A DNA stretch of 64,000 nt, from assembly GCA_036924085.1 (NCBI GenBank), contig JAVGWX010000002.1:157189316-157253315 (forward strand). Direction: 5' to 3'. The notes beneath the pieces are model-generated. The model saw only the letters and a list, made by a program, of their open reading frames with translations. It did no database searches and was not told where the DNA came from. How positions within the stretch are numbered: position 1 is the stretch's first letter; every line of letters begins with the position of its first letter. Source of the stretch: Ariolimax columbianus. Lineage: Eukaryota; Mollusca; Gastropoda; Stylommatophora; Arionidae. Made by a program: the position numbers and the translations under genes. Shown piece after piece: positions 34,085 through 44,612 of the stretch.

Positions 34085-35308
34085 TTGCTTAACAAATCTA
34101 TTGGAATTCATGGAGTAGGTTACTAAAATGAAAGACAGAGGGGAGCCAGTCGATAATCTTTATTTAAATTTTGCAAAAGCGTTTAATAGAGTACCTCATC
34201 AAAGATTTTTAGGAAGTTAAACTCATATGGAATAGATGTCGAAGTTGCCAAATGGATTGAAAATTGGTTAATGGGGAGAAGGCAGAGAGTTGTCATAAAT
34301 AAGGAGTACTCTGAGTGGTGTGAAGTAAAAAGTAAAGTGTCACAGAGCTTGATTTTGGGACCAATTTTGTTTTTGATATATTTAAACAATTTGGACAATG
34401 ATATCTAATCCATGATTGCAAAATTCGCTGATGACACAAAACTATGCAGAGGTGTCTCATCTAAAGCAGAAGTGAATAAATTGAGGTCAGATTTAGATAC
34501 AATCTGGGAATGGTCTGTAAACTGGCAAATTAAGTTTAATGTAGATAAATTTACAGTCATTCACATGGGTAGATCAAATATGGAACATAATTACAGAATG
34601 GGAGAAAACAATATTAGAAAGATAGATAAGGAAAGGGACCTAGGGGTTATAATAGATCATACAGGAAAGGTGAGTGAGCAAGTTAAGGTAGCAGTGAAAA
34701 AGGCAAATGCAATGTTAGGTATGATAAAAAGAAATATTAAACATAGGAGCAAGGAAGTGATCGTCAAACTGTATAAAGCTTTAGTTAGACCTAGATTGGA
34801 GTACTGTGTACAGGTGTGGAGTCCTTATCATAGAGGGGACATAAACATGCTAGAAAGAATACAAAAAAGAGCGACAAAGATGATAGTGGGATTCCAGAAT
34901 TACAGTTATGAGGAACGACTCAGAAAAACCGGCCTACAGTGTCTCGAAGAGAGAATAATTTGTGGTGACTTAATACAGGTTTATAAGATGATCAGAGGAA
35001 TCGATAAATTAGACTATAACAAGTTTTTTAAAATACAGCCACCTACAATAACACGAGGGCATAGCTACAAGCTGATTAAAGAGAGGTCCAGGTTAGATAT
35101 TAGGAAATATTTTTTTAGTCAGAGAGTGGTGTCTGCTTGGAATGCATTGCCAGGGGAGGTAGTGGAGGCAGGGACAGTTAATGCATTTAAGAATAAACTG
35201 GATGCGCATAGATTTTAGAGCAAGGTGATGTAAATGTAACTGGTTGTATACAGACTCTGCAGGGTCTTCTAAACCAGTATAAAGATGTTAAGTTAAGTTA
35301 AGTCTCTG
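34085..35308 (+). pseudogene. CR1-like LINE fragment B with 3' end and TTAAG tail
   Basis: It begins mid-RT (CLTNLLEFMEQVTK), crosses a stop, and then is open from 34412 to 35218: KFADDTKLC, the thumb region, and the C-terminus RKYFFSQRVVSAWNALPGEV ending DAHRF and a stop. The 3' UTR of about 90 bp ends in GTTAAGTTAAGTTAAGT. The 5' part is truncated. It differs at only about seven places from fragment D over ~370 bp. Confidence 0.9.
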
Positions 35309-36002
35309 AAAGTGTTAGGTTTCTGTATCTCCCACCCAATTGTGCGGTAACCTTCCCTTCATGACCTTCCAAGGAAATGACTGTCATAAAAAATAACTGC
35401 CCTCATTAATGCGATATCAGGTCTGCTGCAACTATTTCTTCAAATGTAAATAATCAAACAGACTTCTTTTTTATTAGTCGTTCCTCTTCTATCCTTGGTG
35501 ATATAGAGGTCTTTATATTTACTTGCCATCAAGTGTGCAGGCAAATATGTGAGTGACCTGCTGTGTCTTTTGCATGATGGAGGAGTCATATTATTTCGGC
35601 CTTCATGCCAACCAATATTCTGTAGGAATTTCATTACCTTTTCCATTTTTGCTTCGATAGCAACTAACAACCTGCTCTTTTATATTTTCACCCGCCAAGG
35701 GCTCTTTTAGCCAAACAGCATGAACACAGAACCTACAAGTTCATTTAAAATCTCAGATAAGACCAGGTGCAGATCTCACTTTCTTTGAGACCAGGGGACG
35801 TTTGCAACTCGTGTGATTTGAAACACAATATCTTCTTTAGTTTCTTGAGAGTCGAGCGCCTTACTTCTCAGCTATGCCGACCCTCTCAACTGTAGACTTG
35901 AACATTAAAAACAATTTGTGCAATTCTTTTTCACGAACAATTATTCAATCTTGGCTGCTCATTCTGTGGGCATCGAAGACCAACAGAGACAAAGATAATA
36001 AC
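35309..36002. other. Intron with nothing recognised
   Basis: No coding or repeat feature was seen between the CR1-like 3' end and the exon at 36003. Confidence 0.45.
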
Positions 36003-36138
36003 CTTTCCACTGAGGATTTTACTCGTCCTGCTATGCTGTTTCTCTCTGTCTTCTCCGTCGAGCTTAGGTAACTATCGGCAATCACATTCTCCCACTGCAT
36101 CAGCTGTTTCTCTTCTAGCTTGTTCTTGAAAACTTTTC
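36003..36138 (-). CDS. TRPM2-like exon: post-TRP linker
   Basis: An exon of 136 bp (2 + 44 codons + 2), acceptor TTAATCTCAG, donor AAAG|GTTATT. It reads KVFKNKLEEKQLMQWENVIA, aligning with the human TRPM2 segment after the TRP domain (KNKLEKNEE...SWE), then a polar stretch ending in RVKSSVER. Both flanking junctions keep phase, which supports it although sequence conservation is low. Confidence 0.87.
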
Positions 36139-36436
36139 CTGAGATTAAAAAGACAAAATTTCAGTTATTTTCTCATTAACTTTGCACTGTATAAATTATT
36201 TTATACCAACTGCTGTGTCATGGGTACCTGATATTAAAAGAAAACTATTGCAACATTTCAAGCATTTTGTAAATGTCAGCTAATGAGGGTTGTGTATAGG
36301 CCTAGTAATCTTATCACATAAAACCACTGCTGTGAAGCTGCCAATGCAAATGCTCGGATAGAAGCTCCCAGTAAAGGGGCCAACAATAGTGCTGTACTAT
36401 GGTTCAATTGAAGAGAGGAGGGAAAGGGCAAATGAG

Positions 36437-36592
36437 CCCGACATATGAGGATCAGAGAAAGCAGATGTGGCCATCACCAGTGGCAACACTAGACAAGCTC
36501 TATGGCAGTGTCGACAGCCTCAGGACGACCGCTGCTTTTTTCGAAAAAATACAGGTTGACGTCTGACAGCATACGAAGAAGAAGAAGAAGAG
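36437..36592 (+). mobile_element. RNase H LINE, extreme 3' end
   Basis: It starts CCCGACATATGAGGATCAGA and ends CATAC(GAA)n, matching 62937-63090 at roughly 88% by eye. It contains only the last ~40 codons. No clear TSD was seen. Confidence 0.78.
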
Positions 36593-37002
36593 TTCATTCG
36601 TTTCATATATCCTATCCCCTATTATTACAGTGTTTATTCCTATTGTTGAGGTCTACTAGGAGAAATTATAAGGATGAGGAATACAGACCACTTGTCCCAG
36701 TAATCACCATGCACTGTATAGGCTAGGTTTCTATTCTACCCGGGATAGATAAATCTATACCATACTGAGGTTTTGAACACATATTTTGGTGGTCAGAAGG
36801 CCGACATTCAAGCCACTTGGCCAGTGACAAGTGCACATAATTATATTTTGTATAAATAAGTGGTTTCTATTTCAGTTCTATTTGTGTCAGGTGTTTTATT
36901 TCTTTTTAAAATGTAGTTATTGCGTTTAGTTTTACATTTTATATTTGGTACTATTTGTTATTTACTGGTATGTAGTATGTTTATATCAGACTTCACATCA
37001 CT

Positions 37003-37182
37003 TCTCAATGGTCCCACAACCTTATCTAGACTTCACATCACTTCTCAATGGTCCCACAACCTTATCTAGACTTCACATCACTTCTCAATGGTCCCACAAC
37101 CTTATCTAGACTTCACATCACTTCTCAATGGTCCCACAACCTTATCTAGACTTCACATCACTTCTCAATGGTCCCACAACCT
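37003..37182. repeat. Minisatellite, 40-bp unit, ~4.5 copies
   Basis: The unit is AGACTTCACATCACTTCTCA then ATGGTCCCACAACCTTATCT. Copies are identical until the last. It lies about 80 bp before CR1-like fragment C. Confidence 0.95.
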
Positions 37183-37261
37183 TTTCTACGTTAGTGAATA
37201 CTTCTTTGCAACCATTTCCCTTTTGCTCTTTCTCATGCTCCAACTTATCTTTTATAATATT

Positions 37262-37745
37262 ATATTATCCATCACTTGCAAAAGGGATTGTTCCATGGGA
37301 TTGGAAAGATGCAGGAGTGATCCCATTATCCAGAAAGGGCAAAAAATCAGATCCAGCAAATTATAGACCGGTGAGTTTAACGAGCATAGTCTGTAAGTTG
37401 TTAGAGTCAATAATAAAAGAAAACATTGTAATGCATTTAGACAAGTTTAATATAATCAGAAAAAGTCAGCATGGGTTTACTAAAGGGAGATCGTGCTTAA
37501 CAAATCTTTAAAAATGAAATATTTAAATTCATGGAGCAGGTTAGTAAAATGATAGATGGAGGGAAGCCAGTGGATGTTATTTATCTAGATTTTGCAAAGG
37601 CCTTTGATAGAGTACCTCATAAAAGATTATTTCGGAAGTTAAAATCACATGAAATTGGTGGGGAAGTTGCTACATGGATTGAAATTGGTTAACGAAAAGA
37701 AGGCATGGAGTGGGCATAAATATGGAGCAATCTGAGTGGAGTGAA
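37262..37745 (+). pseudogene. CR1-like LINE fragment C (RT palm part)
   Basis: It carries SLAKGIVPWDWKDAGVIPLS, DPANYRPVSLTSIVCKLLES, HGFTKGRSCLTNL and VIYLDFAKAFDRVPHKR in shifting frames, then stops at WSEV where a minus-strand jockey-like LINE end takes over at 37746. Confidence 0.85.
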
Positions 37746-37750
37746 GTACT

Positions 37751-39235
37751 TTCTTTCCATGTCCTAGGCACTACTACGCTTCATTCTTCCAGTATTCAGC
37801 CATGTGGACTGCCCTGTCACTGGCACTCAGCAGGTCATCCATGCTACAATTTTGCAGGCGATTTGGGCAGATCATCAGATGGTCCTGGTTTTGTGTTACT
37901 CCACATTCGCATGTTTCATCATCCCTGTATCCCCATCTTATCTGGTTTTCCCTGCATCATGATTCACCAGTTTGAAGTCTATTTAGTGACTTCCATGTTG
38001 TATAGGGCAGGAGATTTCCAGGTGCAGGTTCCTCCCATAACTTGATCAAGGGGACCTGTGTCAGCTGTTTCCAACCTTCGACGCATCATTTTCCTGGACT
38101 AGTCTGTAGGGACTGCGTTGGCTATAAGAAACTTCGTCTTGCGCGCTGCACCTCATGTCCGAACATAGAGTATCTTGGGTAATTTACCTGTTTCTCTGAT
38201 ACAACAGTTCTTTGTATCTCTGGTGGCGCTATGCCGATTATGGGGTATATTTTTTCAGTTGGTGTAGGTTTTAGGCATTCAGTAACTATACGGCTTGACT
38301 CATTTATTGCTGTATCTATATATTTGACATGTGCAGAGTTCTTCCAGACTGGTGTCGGTACTCAGCTACAGGGCCTACAGTGTCTAGAAGAGAGAAGAAT
38401 TCGTGGTGACTTAATACAGGTTTATAAGATGATCAGAGGAATCGATAAATTAGACTATAACAAGTTTTTTAAAATACAGCCACCTACAATAACACGAGGG
38501 CATAGCTACAAGCTGGTTAAAGAGAGGTCCAGGTTAGATATTAGGAAATATTTTTTTAGTCAGAGAGTGGTGTCTGCTTGGAATGCATTGCCAGGGGAGG
38601 TAGTGGAGGCAGGGACAGTTAATGCGTTTAAGAATAAACTGGATGCGCATAGATTTTAGAGCAAGGTGATGTAAATGTAACTGGTTGTATACAGACTCTG
38701 CAGGGTCTTCTAAACCAGTATAAAGACGTTAAGTTAAGTTAAGTTACAGAGAAAAAAGAACGAGTACTGCTGTTCTGAGGACATCTGGCTTTGCTCCCCA
38801 TGTTGTGCCAGTCAGTTTTCGTATGATACTATTTTTTGCATGTATTTTCTATTTTGTCTCCTGGCAATGTCCGGCATTGTACAGCGTGCGGTCCAACTTT
38901 ACTCCCAAGTATTTGGGGGCCATGCTATGTTCTAGATCCTGTCCTTGCCATTTGATCTGTAACTTTCTGTTCGCTTCTCTATTTCTGAGATAGTAGGCAC
39001 ATACTTGAGTTTTGCTGGAGGTGTTGTTTGAGGTGATTTTATTTTCTCGTAATATAGAGCAAGGCTATCAAGGGCGTTTGTTAGTTTCTGTTCAACTTCT
39101 TCAAAGCCCTAACCTGGGAAGCTACTGCTGTATCATTGGCATATATGAATTTTGTCACCTCTGTATCTATAGGTTGATCGCTGGTGTATATTTGGCAGAG
39201 TAAGGCGTTCAGCATTGCGTAGTACTTATCCTATC
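37751..39235 (-). pseudogene. Jockey-like LINE fragment (RT core to C-terminus), split by CR1-like insertion
   Basis: Minus-strand segments in order: IYTSDQPIDTEVTKFIYAND (the YADD motif, here YAND), RNREANRKLQIKWQGQDLEH, MAPKYLGVKLDRTLYNAGHC and KLTGTTWGAKPDVLRTAV. Then comes the inserted CR1-like fragment (38373-38744), then TPVWKNSAHVKYIDTAINES, SRIVTECLKPTPTEKIYP, and the C-terminal C-x-C...H zinc-knuckle-like ETCECGVTQNQDHLMICP ending AEYWKNEA and a stop at 37774-37776. Frameshifts and the catalytic change make it dead. Confidence 0.85.
38373..38744 (+). mobile_element. CR1-like LINE fragment D, 3' end only
   Basis: A 5'-truncated insertion carrying the last ~95 codons (LQCLEERRIRGDLIQ to DAHRF), the 3' UTR and a (TTAAG)n tail. 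It is inserted into the jockey-like LINE. A short duplication TACAGRG (CTACAGGG before, TTACAGAG after) fits a small TSD, and the jockey-like reading resumes on either side. Confidence 0.82.
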
Positions 39236-39269
39236 AAAGATATCCTGGTACTCGGACCAAAATAAGATA

Positions 39270-40067
39270 TGTGGTAGAGTCTAGGTTTATCTGAGTAGTT
39301 TACTTATCTAAAGAGTCACAACATGTATACACAGCATGACACGACTTCACACAGTAAAGCGCAGGAAATACTATTCTGAATGGAAACAAAACATTATCAT
39401 TTATTAACATGCATATCAAGAAAACAATATAAACAAAAAAAAATTAAGTACATCTAAATTAAATAATCATAACATATATATTGAACTACATAGGAGGTTT
39501 TTAAGCACTAGCTTTTGATGGTTCCCCCAAACTACATAATCCATATTCTTGCCTCTGCTCTCCCTTATCTGCACACCCAACACACAATCACCAACTCGTC
39601 CTCACGATCGGATTGCGTACTCAATCGTTCTGTGTATTCACACGAATCTGTACATTTATATGTAATTAGATCACACATCGTTCACTAGGTGTCCTACACA
39701 TACAACACACATTCAGATCTTTTACTGTTCACAGATATAAATACCTATAGAGCGTCTGGCAAAAAATCCAAGTGTATGCTGGCTCAGTCACCCTGCAAAC
39801 TCACCCACACATAGACTACTGACAGCCTATCAGCTTTCTTCCCAGCTAGTCTCAGCCACTCTCCTAGAGTTCCTCTTTGCAAAATATTTTATAGTCTCAA
39901 ACAACAACATGGCTGTCCAATGGCCTTCTGTTGGTTGTCTGACTTAGCCATCACTCTAAATTTGGAATTACTCCCAACTAATTAATTGTTATTGGATGAC
40001 TATTCCTGAATCCCTGACTCTCTAAATGTCGTAGCCGGTCGTGGCGGGTTCTGACTGTCAAGTCACA
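39270..40067 (-). mobile_element. Probable LTR with PPT-like and PBS-like flanks
   Basis: Read on the minus strand it starts TGTGACTTGACAG and ends CTCTACCACA (TG...CA, about 798 bp). A TATAAAATATTT box lies inside (around 39890) and AATAAA near 39400. A purine tract GGGGGGGAGGTTAG abuts the start, and TTTTGGTCCGAGTACCAGG, which resembles a primer-binding site, follows the end. Both flanks on a single LTR would be odd, so one may be chance. No TSD can be tested because the jockey-like LINE abuts. Confidence 0.4.
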
Positions 40068-40309
40068 CTAACCTCCCCCCCGTGCCAGACTAAGTCTTCC
40101 ACCTAAACCCCTAGTTTTCTTTTCCAACCTAGTGTCGAGATGGTAATTAACCTTGGCACGCATTCAGGCAACCTTTGTTCCCAAAGTCGCCAGCCAAATC
40201 TCCCCTGCCCTAAACGCTCATGCTCTAGTTGGAAAGAAAGAGAGCAAGATGTGTCAGGGAGATAGAGAGATGAGACAAAGATGTAGTCTGAAAGAGAGAG
40301 ACAGACAGA

Positions 40310-40531
40310 TAGAGTATAGGCATAGTCTAACATAGAAATAGAGAGATGGATAGAGCTGGAATGTCAGAGGGAAAGAGTAGAGGTATTGTCTCTCAGGGAG
40401 ATAGAGATATGGACAACAATGTACAGCCAGAGAGGGAGAGAGAAGAGGGCAGATAGAGATAAAGGCATAGCCTAACAGGAAGATAGAGAAATAGATAGAT
40501 CTGGAACAGCTAAAGAGAGGGATAGAGTGAT

Positions 40532-40568
<37 letters not shown>

Positions 40569-40610
40569 AAGATATAGTCTGCCAAGGAGACAGATGAACA
40601 CAGATGTACA

Positions 40611-40660
<50 letters not shown>
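40310..40660. repeat. GA/GATA-rich low-complexity tract
   Basis: Purine-rich (GAGA, GATAGA) sequence ending in a pure (GA)n run near 40615-40657. It lies just downstream of the TRP-helix exon in the sense of transcription, so the transcript there is pyrimidine-rich. Confidence 0.9.
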
Positions 40661-40781
40661 AATAAATGGACTTAGATGTACGACCAGAGAAAAATAAAGA
40701 AAGACACAGAAGTGGCATAACTTAAGAAAGGATTAGAGAAATGGACAGAGAAAGTGCATAAACAGGGAAATAGCTCCTTAC

Positions 40782-40966
40782 TGAATTCATCCTTCTCCCT
40801 GACAAAGTTACAGCCCTTGCAAAGTTTGGTGATTAGAAGGGATATGTGTGAGAAGATAATAAGGGGTGGTGGCAGCACAGGGCGATGTGTGTACTCGTAG
40901 ACAAGGCTAAATCTCTGGAAGCACCAATGCATGTCCGTGTTCTCCTGTACCTGCTCGAAGGTGTAA
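40782..40966 (-). CDS. TRPM2-like exon: TRP helix
   Basis: An exon of 185 bp with acceptor GTGTCCACAG and donor TTCA|GTAAGG. It completes the S after MF and reads YTFEQVQENTD then WCFQRFSLVYEYTHRPVLPP, the TRPM TRP-domain signature, followed by PPLIIFSHISLL. It ends EKDEFR once joined to the next exon. The TRP helix couples ligand binding to the S6 gate. The exon overlaps no repeat, although a long GA-rich tract starts about 120 bp downstream of it in the intron. Confidence 0.95.
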
Positions 40967-41030
40967 CTGTGGACACAGATAGGATGAAGCTGATGAAGGA
41001 TAAAGGAATACAAATCATCATTCTCTTACA

Positions 41031-41064
<34 letters not shown>

Positions 41065-41129
41065 ATCTGAAGCCACTCATACAGAAATCTTCACTTCTGA
41101 TAGATTTCTCTGGTGGCGAGTTGCAGAGG

Positions 41130-41247
41130 TTTTACATATATCTTGAGACAAACTGGAGAAGGTGGGCGTGGACCAATCAAAGACTAGAAATAGTCAAGAG
41201 CTTCTCTTCTCTTGGAAATATAACAATAGAAGATGGAAGATGTGAAA
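41130..41247 (+). pseudogene. RTE-like LINE C-terminus, first part (split by SINE-A)
   Basis: It reads QRLEIVKSFSSLGNITIEDG then RCE, the VxxFxYLGxxITEDG segment. SINE-A then interrupts it. Confidence 0.75.
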
Positions 41248-41609
41248 GGGATCAAGATGCTGAGCAGCAAATGAGTTGCAGTGGTTTACGACCCATAGCT
41301 GACTGCTAGTGTCAGGGCCAGCGAACCCTAGCGGCTAAGACCCTTCTACACCTCCACGTGTTGATCCTGGATAACAGGCTGCAGCAGGGCAGAATGGCTA
41401 AGGAGAAGGGATCGAAGAGGGAATGCTAACCCGGTACTCAAAAAATGCTTGCTGAAGTCGGATGTGTTGGACCAAAAGGTGCAAATATCGCAGCCAAGCT
41501 GTAAACTACAACACAACGTATTTCTCTGGACTACATTCCGCTACTTAAGCCCTTTCAGGGTTTAGTAGCGGGAGATTGAGAACGAACGTAGAAGAAGAAG
41601 AAGAAGAAG
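41248..41609 (+). mobile_element. SINE-A full copy inserted in an RTE-like LINE, 11-bp TSD
   Basis: It starts GGGATCAAGATGCTGAGCAG and ends GAACGTA(GAA)n. The 11-bp direct repeat AAGATGTGAAA flanks it (41237-41247 and 41610-41620). Removing the element rejoins the LINE reading frame around DGRCE, which proves insertion after the LINE. Confidence 0.88.
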
Positions 41610-41620
41610 AAGATGTGAAA

Positions 41621-41935
41621 TAGAAATCAGGAAGAGAATAGGGATGGTCAAATCTGTTTTCACCAACGTGAGTCGTCCGAAGAGATTTGGTGCAATGTGG
41701 ACAATGAACATACAGTTGGATAAGAGAATTGATGTCTTTGAAATGTGGGCATATAAAAGAATGGGGGGCATCTCCTGAAAAGAAATGAAAACAAATAATG
41801 AAGTCTTAGAGAAATTAGGAGAGTAAAGAGAATTGATGAATGAAATCAGAGTCCGACAGTTAATATTTTAGTCACATCAAAAGACATAACAACTTGCGGA
41901 AAACATTACTAGAAGGGAAGGTGTAGGGTCAATAT
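41621..41935 (+). pseudogene. RTE-like LINE C-terminus, second part
   Basis: After SINE-A and its TSD the frame resumes EIEIRKRIGMVKSVFTNVSR, then KRIDVFEMWAYKRMGGIS, stop, and a degraded end around VRQLIF...SHQKT. It continues the LINE copy that starts at 41130. Confidence 0.75.
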
Positions 41936-41956
41936 GCCACAGGTTGTTGTTCTTGT

Positions 41957-42172
41957 TGAATGCTCACAATGAGTAAATTAACTCTTTTGTGCACACTGAA
42001 AAGGGTGTTCAGTGGTGGGTTGAAGTAGCTTTCCTCACATCCTCGAGCAAGCTGATGAAGGTGGACAGCGGTCCTCCAGGCGGTTGTGCTAAGCTTGGCT
42101 ACTACGGGGATCACATTGATCCACAGCTCGTCAGCCAGACTGCCTTAAAAACAGCCTGTTTTCAGGGAACGC
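41957..42172 (+). repeat. Interspersed repeat family E, copy 1
   Basis: It contains CACAATGAGTAAATTAACTC, GCTGATGAAGGTGG, CTCCAGGCGGTTGTGCTAAG and CTACGGGGATCACATTGATC. It matches 48672-48900 on the other strand. Confidence 0.8.
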
Positions 42173-42639
42173 TACATGGAAGAGAGATTGTGGTCTTGGT
42201 CAGTGTATTGACTCTGACGCGATATCCTGGTCAGTATGTTGTGCCTGACTGGACTAGGGTCTCAGTTTTCCATGTGCCAGAGGTAAAAAGCACTATAAGT
42301 GGGAGGATATCGTCAAGAGATGGACTGGGGAAAGGCCTGACAGATTGCACCATGAAGATAAAAGACAGGAGGTTTGTGACCATGCAGATAACCTGCTATC
42401 AGGGATGAAGTGTTGAAGACTTCATTATAGTAGGCTCAGCCTTTCATGAGGGTTGGGAGCTAGTTCCCTTTTTGCTGTCTTTGTTTGTGTATCTGTACAC
42501 CAGATATTTATTTGCAGCTGGATCAACTAACGAGTATTGACCACAGGGATTCAACCTGATACCTTTACTGTGAGAGGCTTGTAGTTCACTACTTTGCTGC
42601 TCAGACGGTCATAACAAGTTAATGAGCATTATTATCACC

Positions 42640-43440
42640 ATCAATACGACTTCATCTCACAACCACTACCACCACAATCATTATTACCACCATAAACATC
42701 ACTACCAGCAGACTTCATCCTCATTATCACTACCACCACAACCAGTAGACTTCATTTGTACCACCACGACCACAACCATTACTACCAGCAGACTTTACCC
42801 CCACCATTACTACCACCACAACCATCACTACCAGCAGACTTCATCCCCACTACCAATACCACCACAACCACCACTACCAGTAGACTTCATCCATACCATC
42901 ACCACAACCACAACCATCCCTACCAGCACACTTCATTTGTACCATCACCACCACCACAACCATCCCTACCAGCAGACTTCATCCCCACCATTACTACCAC
43001 CACAACCAGCAGACTTCATCCCCCCTACCAATACCACCCCAACCAGCAGACTTCACCTCCAACGACCAATACCACCACTACCAGCAGATTTCATCCGTAC
43101 CATCACTACCACCACAATCATTGTTACTACCCCAACCATCACCACCACCACACCTACCAGCAGACTTCATTTGTACCATTACCACAACCACAACCATCCC
43201 TACCAGCAGACTTCATTTGTACCCTCACCCCAACCACAACCATCCCTACCAGCAGACTTCACCCCCACCCCCACCACCACAACCATCCCTACCAGCAGAC
43301 TTCATCCCCACCATCACCACAACCACAACCATCCCTACCAGCAGACTTCATCCCCACCATCACCACAACCACAACCATCCCTACCAGCACACTTCATCCC
43401 CACCATTACTATCACCACAACTACCAACAAAACCCTAACA
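42640..43440. repeat. Degenerate C/A-rich minisatellite (~27-45 bp)
   Basis: Built from ACTACCAGCAGACTTCATCC and strings of ACC/ACA triplets. It stops about 10 bp from the donor of the S6 exon (43449). Long plus-strand ORFs here are repeat artefacts. Confidence 0.9.
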
Positions 43441-43448
43441 CTCCTTAC

Positions 43449-43605
43449 CTGAACATGGCAATGAGAAGGTTGAGCAGAAGAACGTTTGTCATCAGAATGT
43501 AGATACCCAATAAAATAGGGACATAATATCTGCCAACAGCAGAAGGACAGCGCAGAACTTCGTAGCTGTTGTACAGTTCTGGATCATCTGTGCAGTTTGA
43601 ACCTC
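43449..43605 (-). CDS. TRPM2-like exon: outer pore loop and S6
   Basis: An exon of 157 bp, acceptor TTTTCTGACCAG, donor TTCAG|GTAAGG. Two leading bases complete a Gly codon, 51 codons follow, and two bases remain. The outer pore loop has two cysteines (SNCTDD and LRCPS) placed like the pore-loop disulphide of TRPM2, and an N-C-T glycosylation sequon. S6 reads ILLGIYILMTNVLLLNLLIAM, the conserved TRPM gate helix. Confidence 0.95.
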
Positions 43606-44237
43606 CTGGTCAGAAAATATACTTTCATCATAAAATGGTCAGTCGAGAATTTGAGTCAGCAGAAAATCAGCAATTTGCAAACTTTTTCAGTTAGTGTATT
43701 GGTATCTTGCATTGGGGAAATAAAATGCCTCATGCTGGCTGCAAAACAACTGCAATGGATAATGGAATGTTGGATAGCAAGTTTAAATACATCTAAAATA
43801 CTAGCTTTCCCATTGCTTCAATATGACAGAATGTATAAGACACCAGCCTGGCAACCTGAAGGTTGTGGACTCAATGCCTAAGTTTGGCAGGGGGGAAAAT
43901 ACAACAAGCAAACACTAGCAACAGAATGATGACACTTGCGAGTCATTGACTCAAATTTGTACAAATATTTCTCATTTTAAATCTAATTAAAGTGCAAGTC
44001 AACCTTAAACGATTCACACAAAAATCTCTGTCCTATTCTTGTTTTCTAGAGACCCAATAAAGGAGAAAAGAATAGGACCACTGCACCTACATATATGTAG
44101 TAATAGACAATTAAAGAGGACTGTGCATGTGGCTAGTAAGCTCATCATGTAAAACACATGAATACATTGACTACCAAAAGCCACTCACATCGCCAAAGTA
44201 GATTATGTAGCAGCTAGTTAAAGTAGTACATTCAATT

Positions 44238-44599
44238 GGGGATCAAGATGCTGAGCAGTTCATAAGCTGTGGTTGCACATAGTGACTGCTAGCAACAGGG
44301 CCAAGGAACCAGAGCTGCCAAGTCCCTTCTACACCTCCACGTGGTGATCCTGGATAACAGACCGCAATAGAACAGACTGGTTAAGGAGAACGGGATCAAA
44401 GAGGAAACGCAACCCAGTCCTCAAAAATGCCTGCTGAAATAGGATGTGTTGGACCGAAAGGTGCAAATATTGCTGTCAAGCTGTAAACTACGACACAACA
44501 CATTCCGTTCTCCGGACTGACTACATTCTGCTACTTGCAAAGCCCTTTTCAGAACTTGGTAGCAAGATTGAGAATGAACGAAGATGAAGAAGAAAAAAA
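44238..44599 (+). mobile_element. SINE-A full copy with 13-bp TSD
   Basis: A 362-bp copy with the usual GGGGATCAAG head and a degraded GAA/A-rich tail. The direct repeat AGTACATTCAATT flanks it (44225-44237 and 44600-44612). Confidence 0.87.
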
Positions 44600-44612
44600 A
44601 GTACATTCAATT

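Noticed and set aside
42622..43502. His/Thr-rich ORFs up to 276 codons
   Set aside because: Low-complexity ACC/ACA tracts, antisense to the channel and ending beside its S6 exon.
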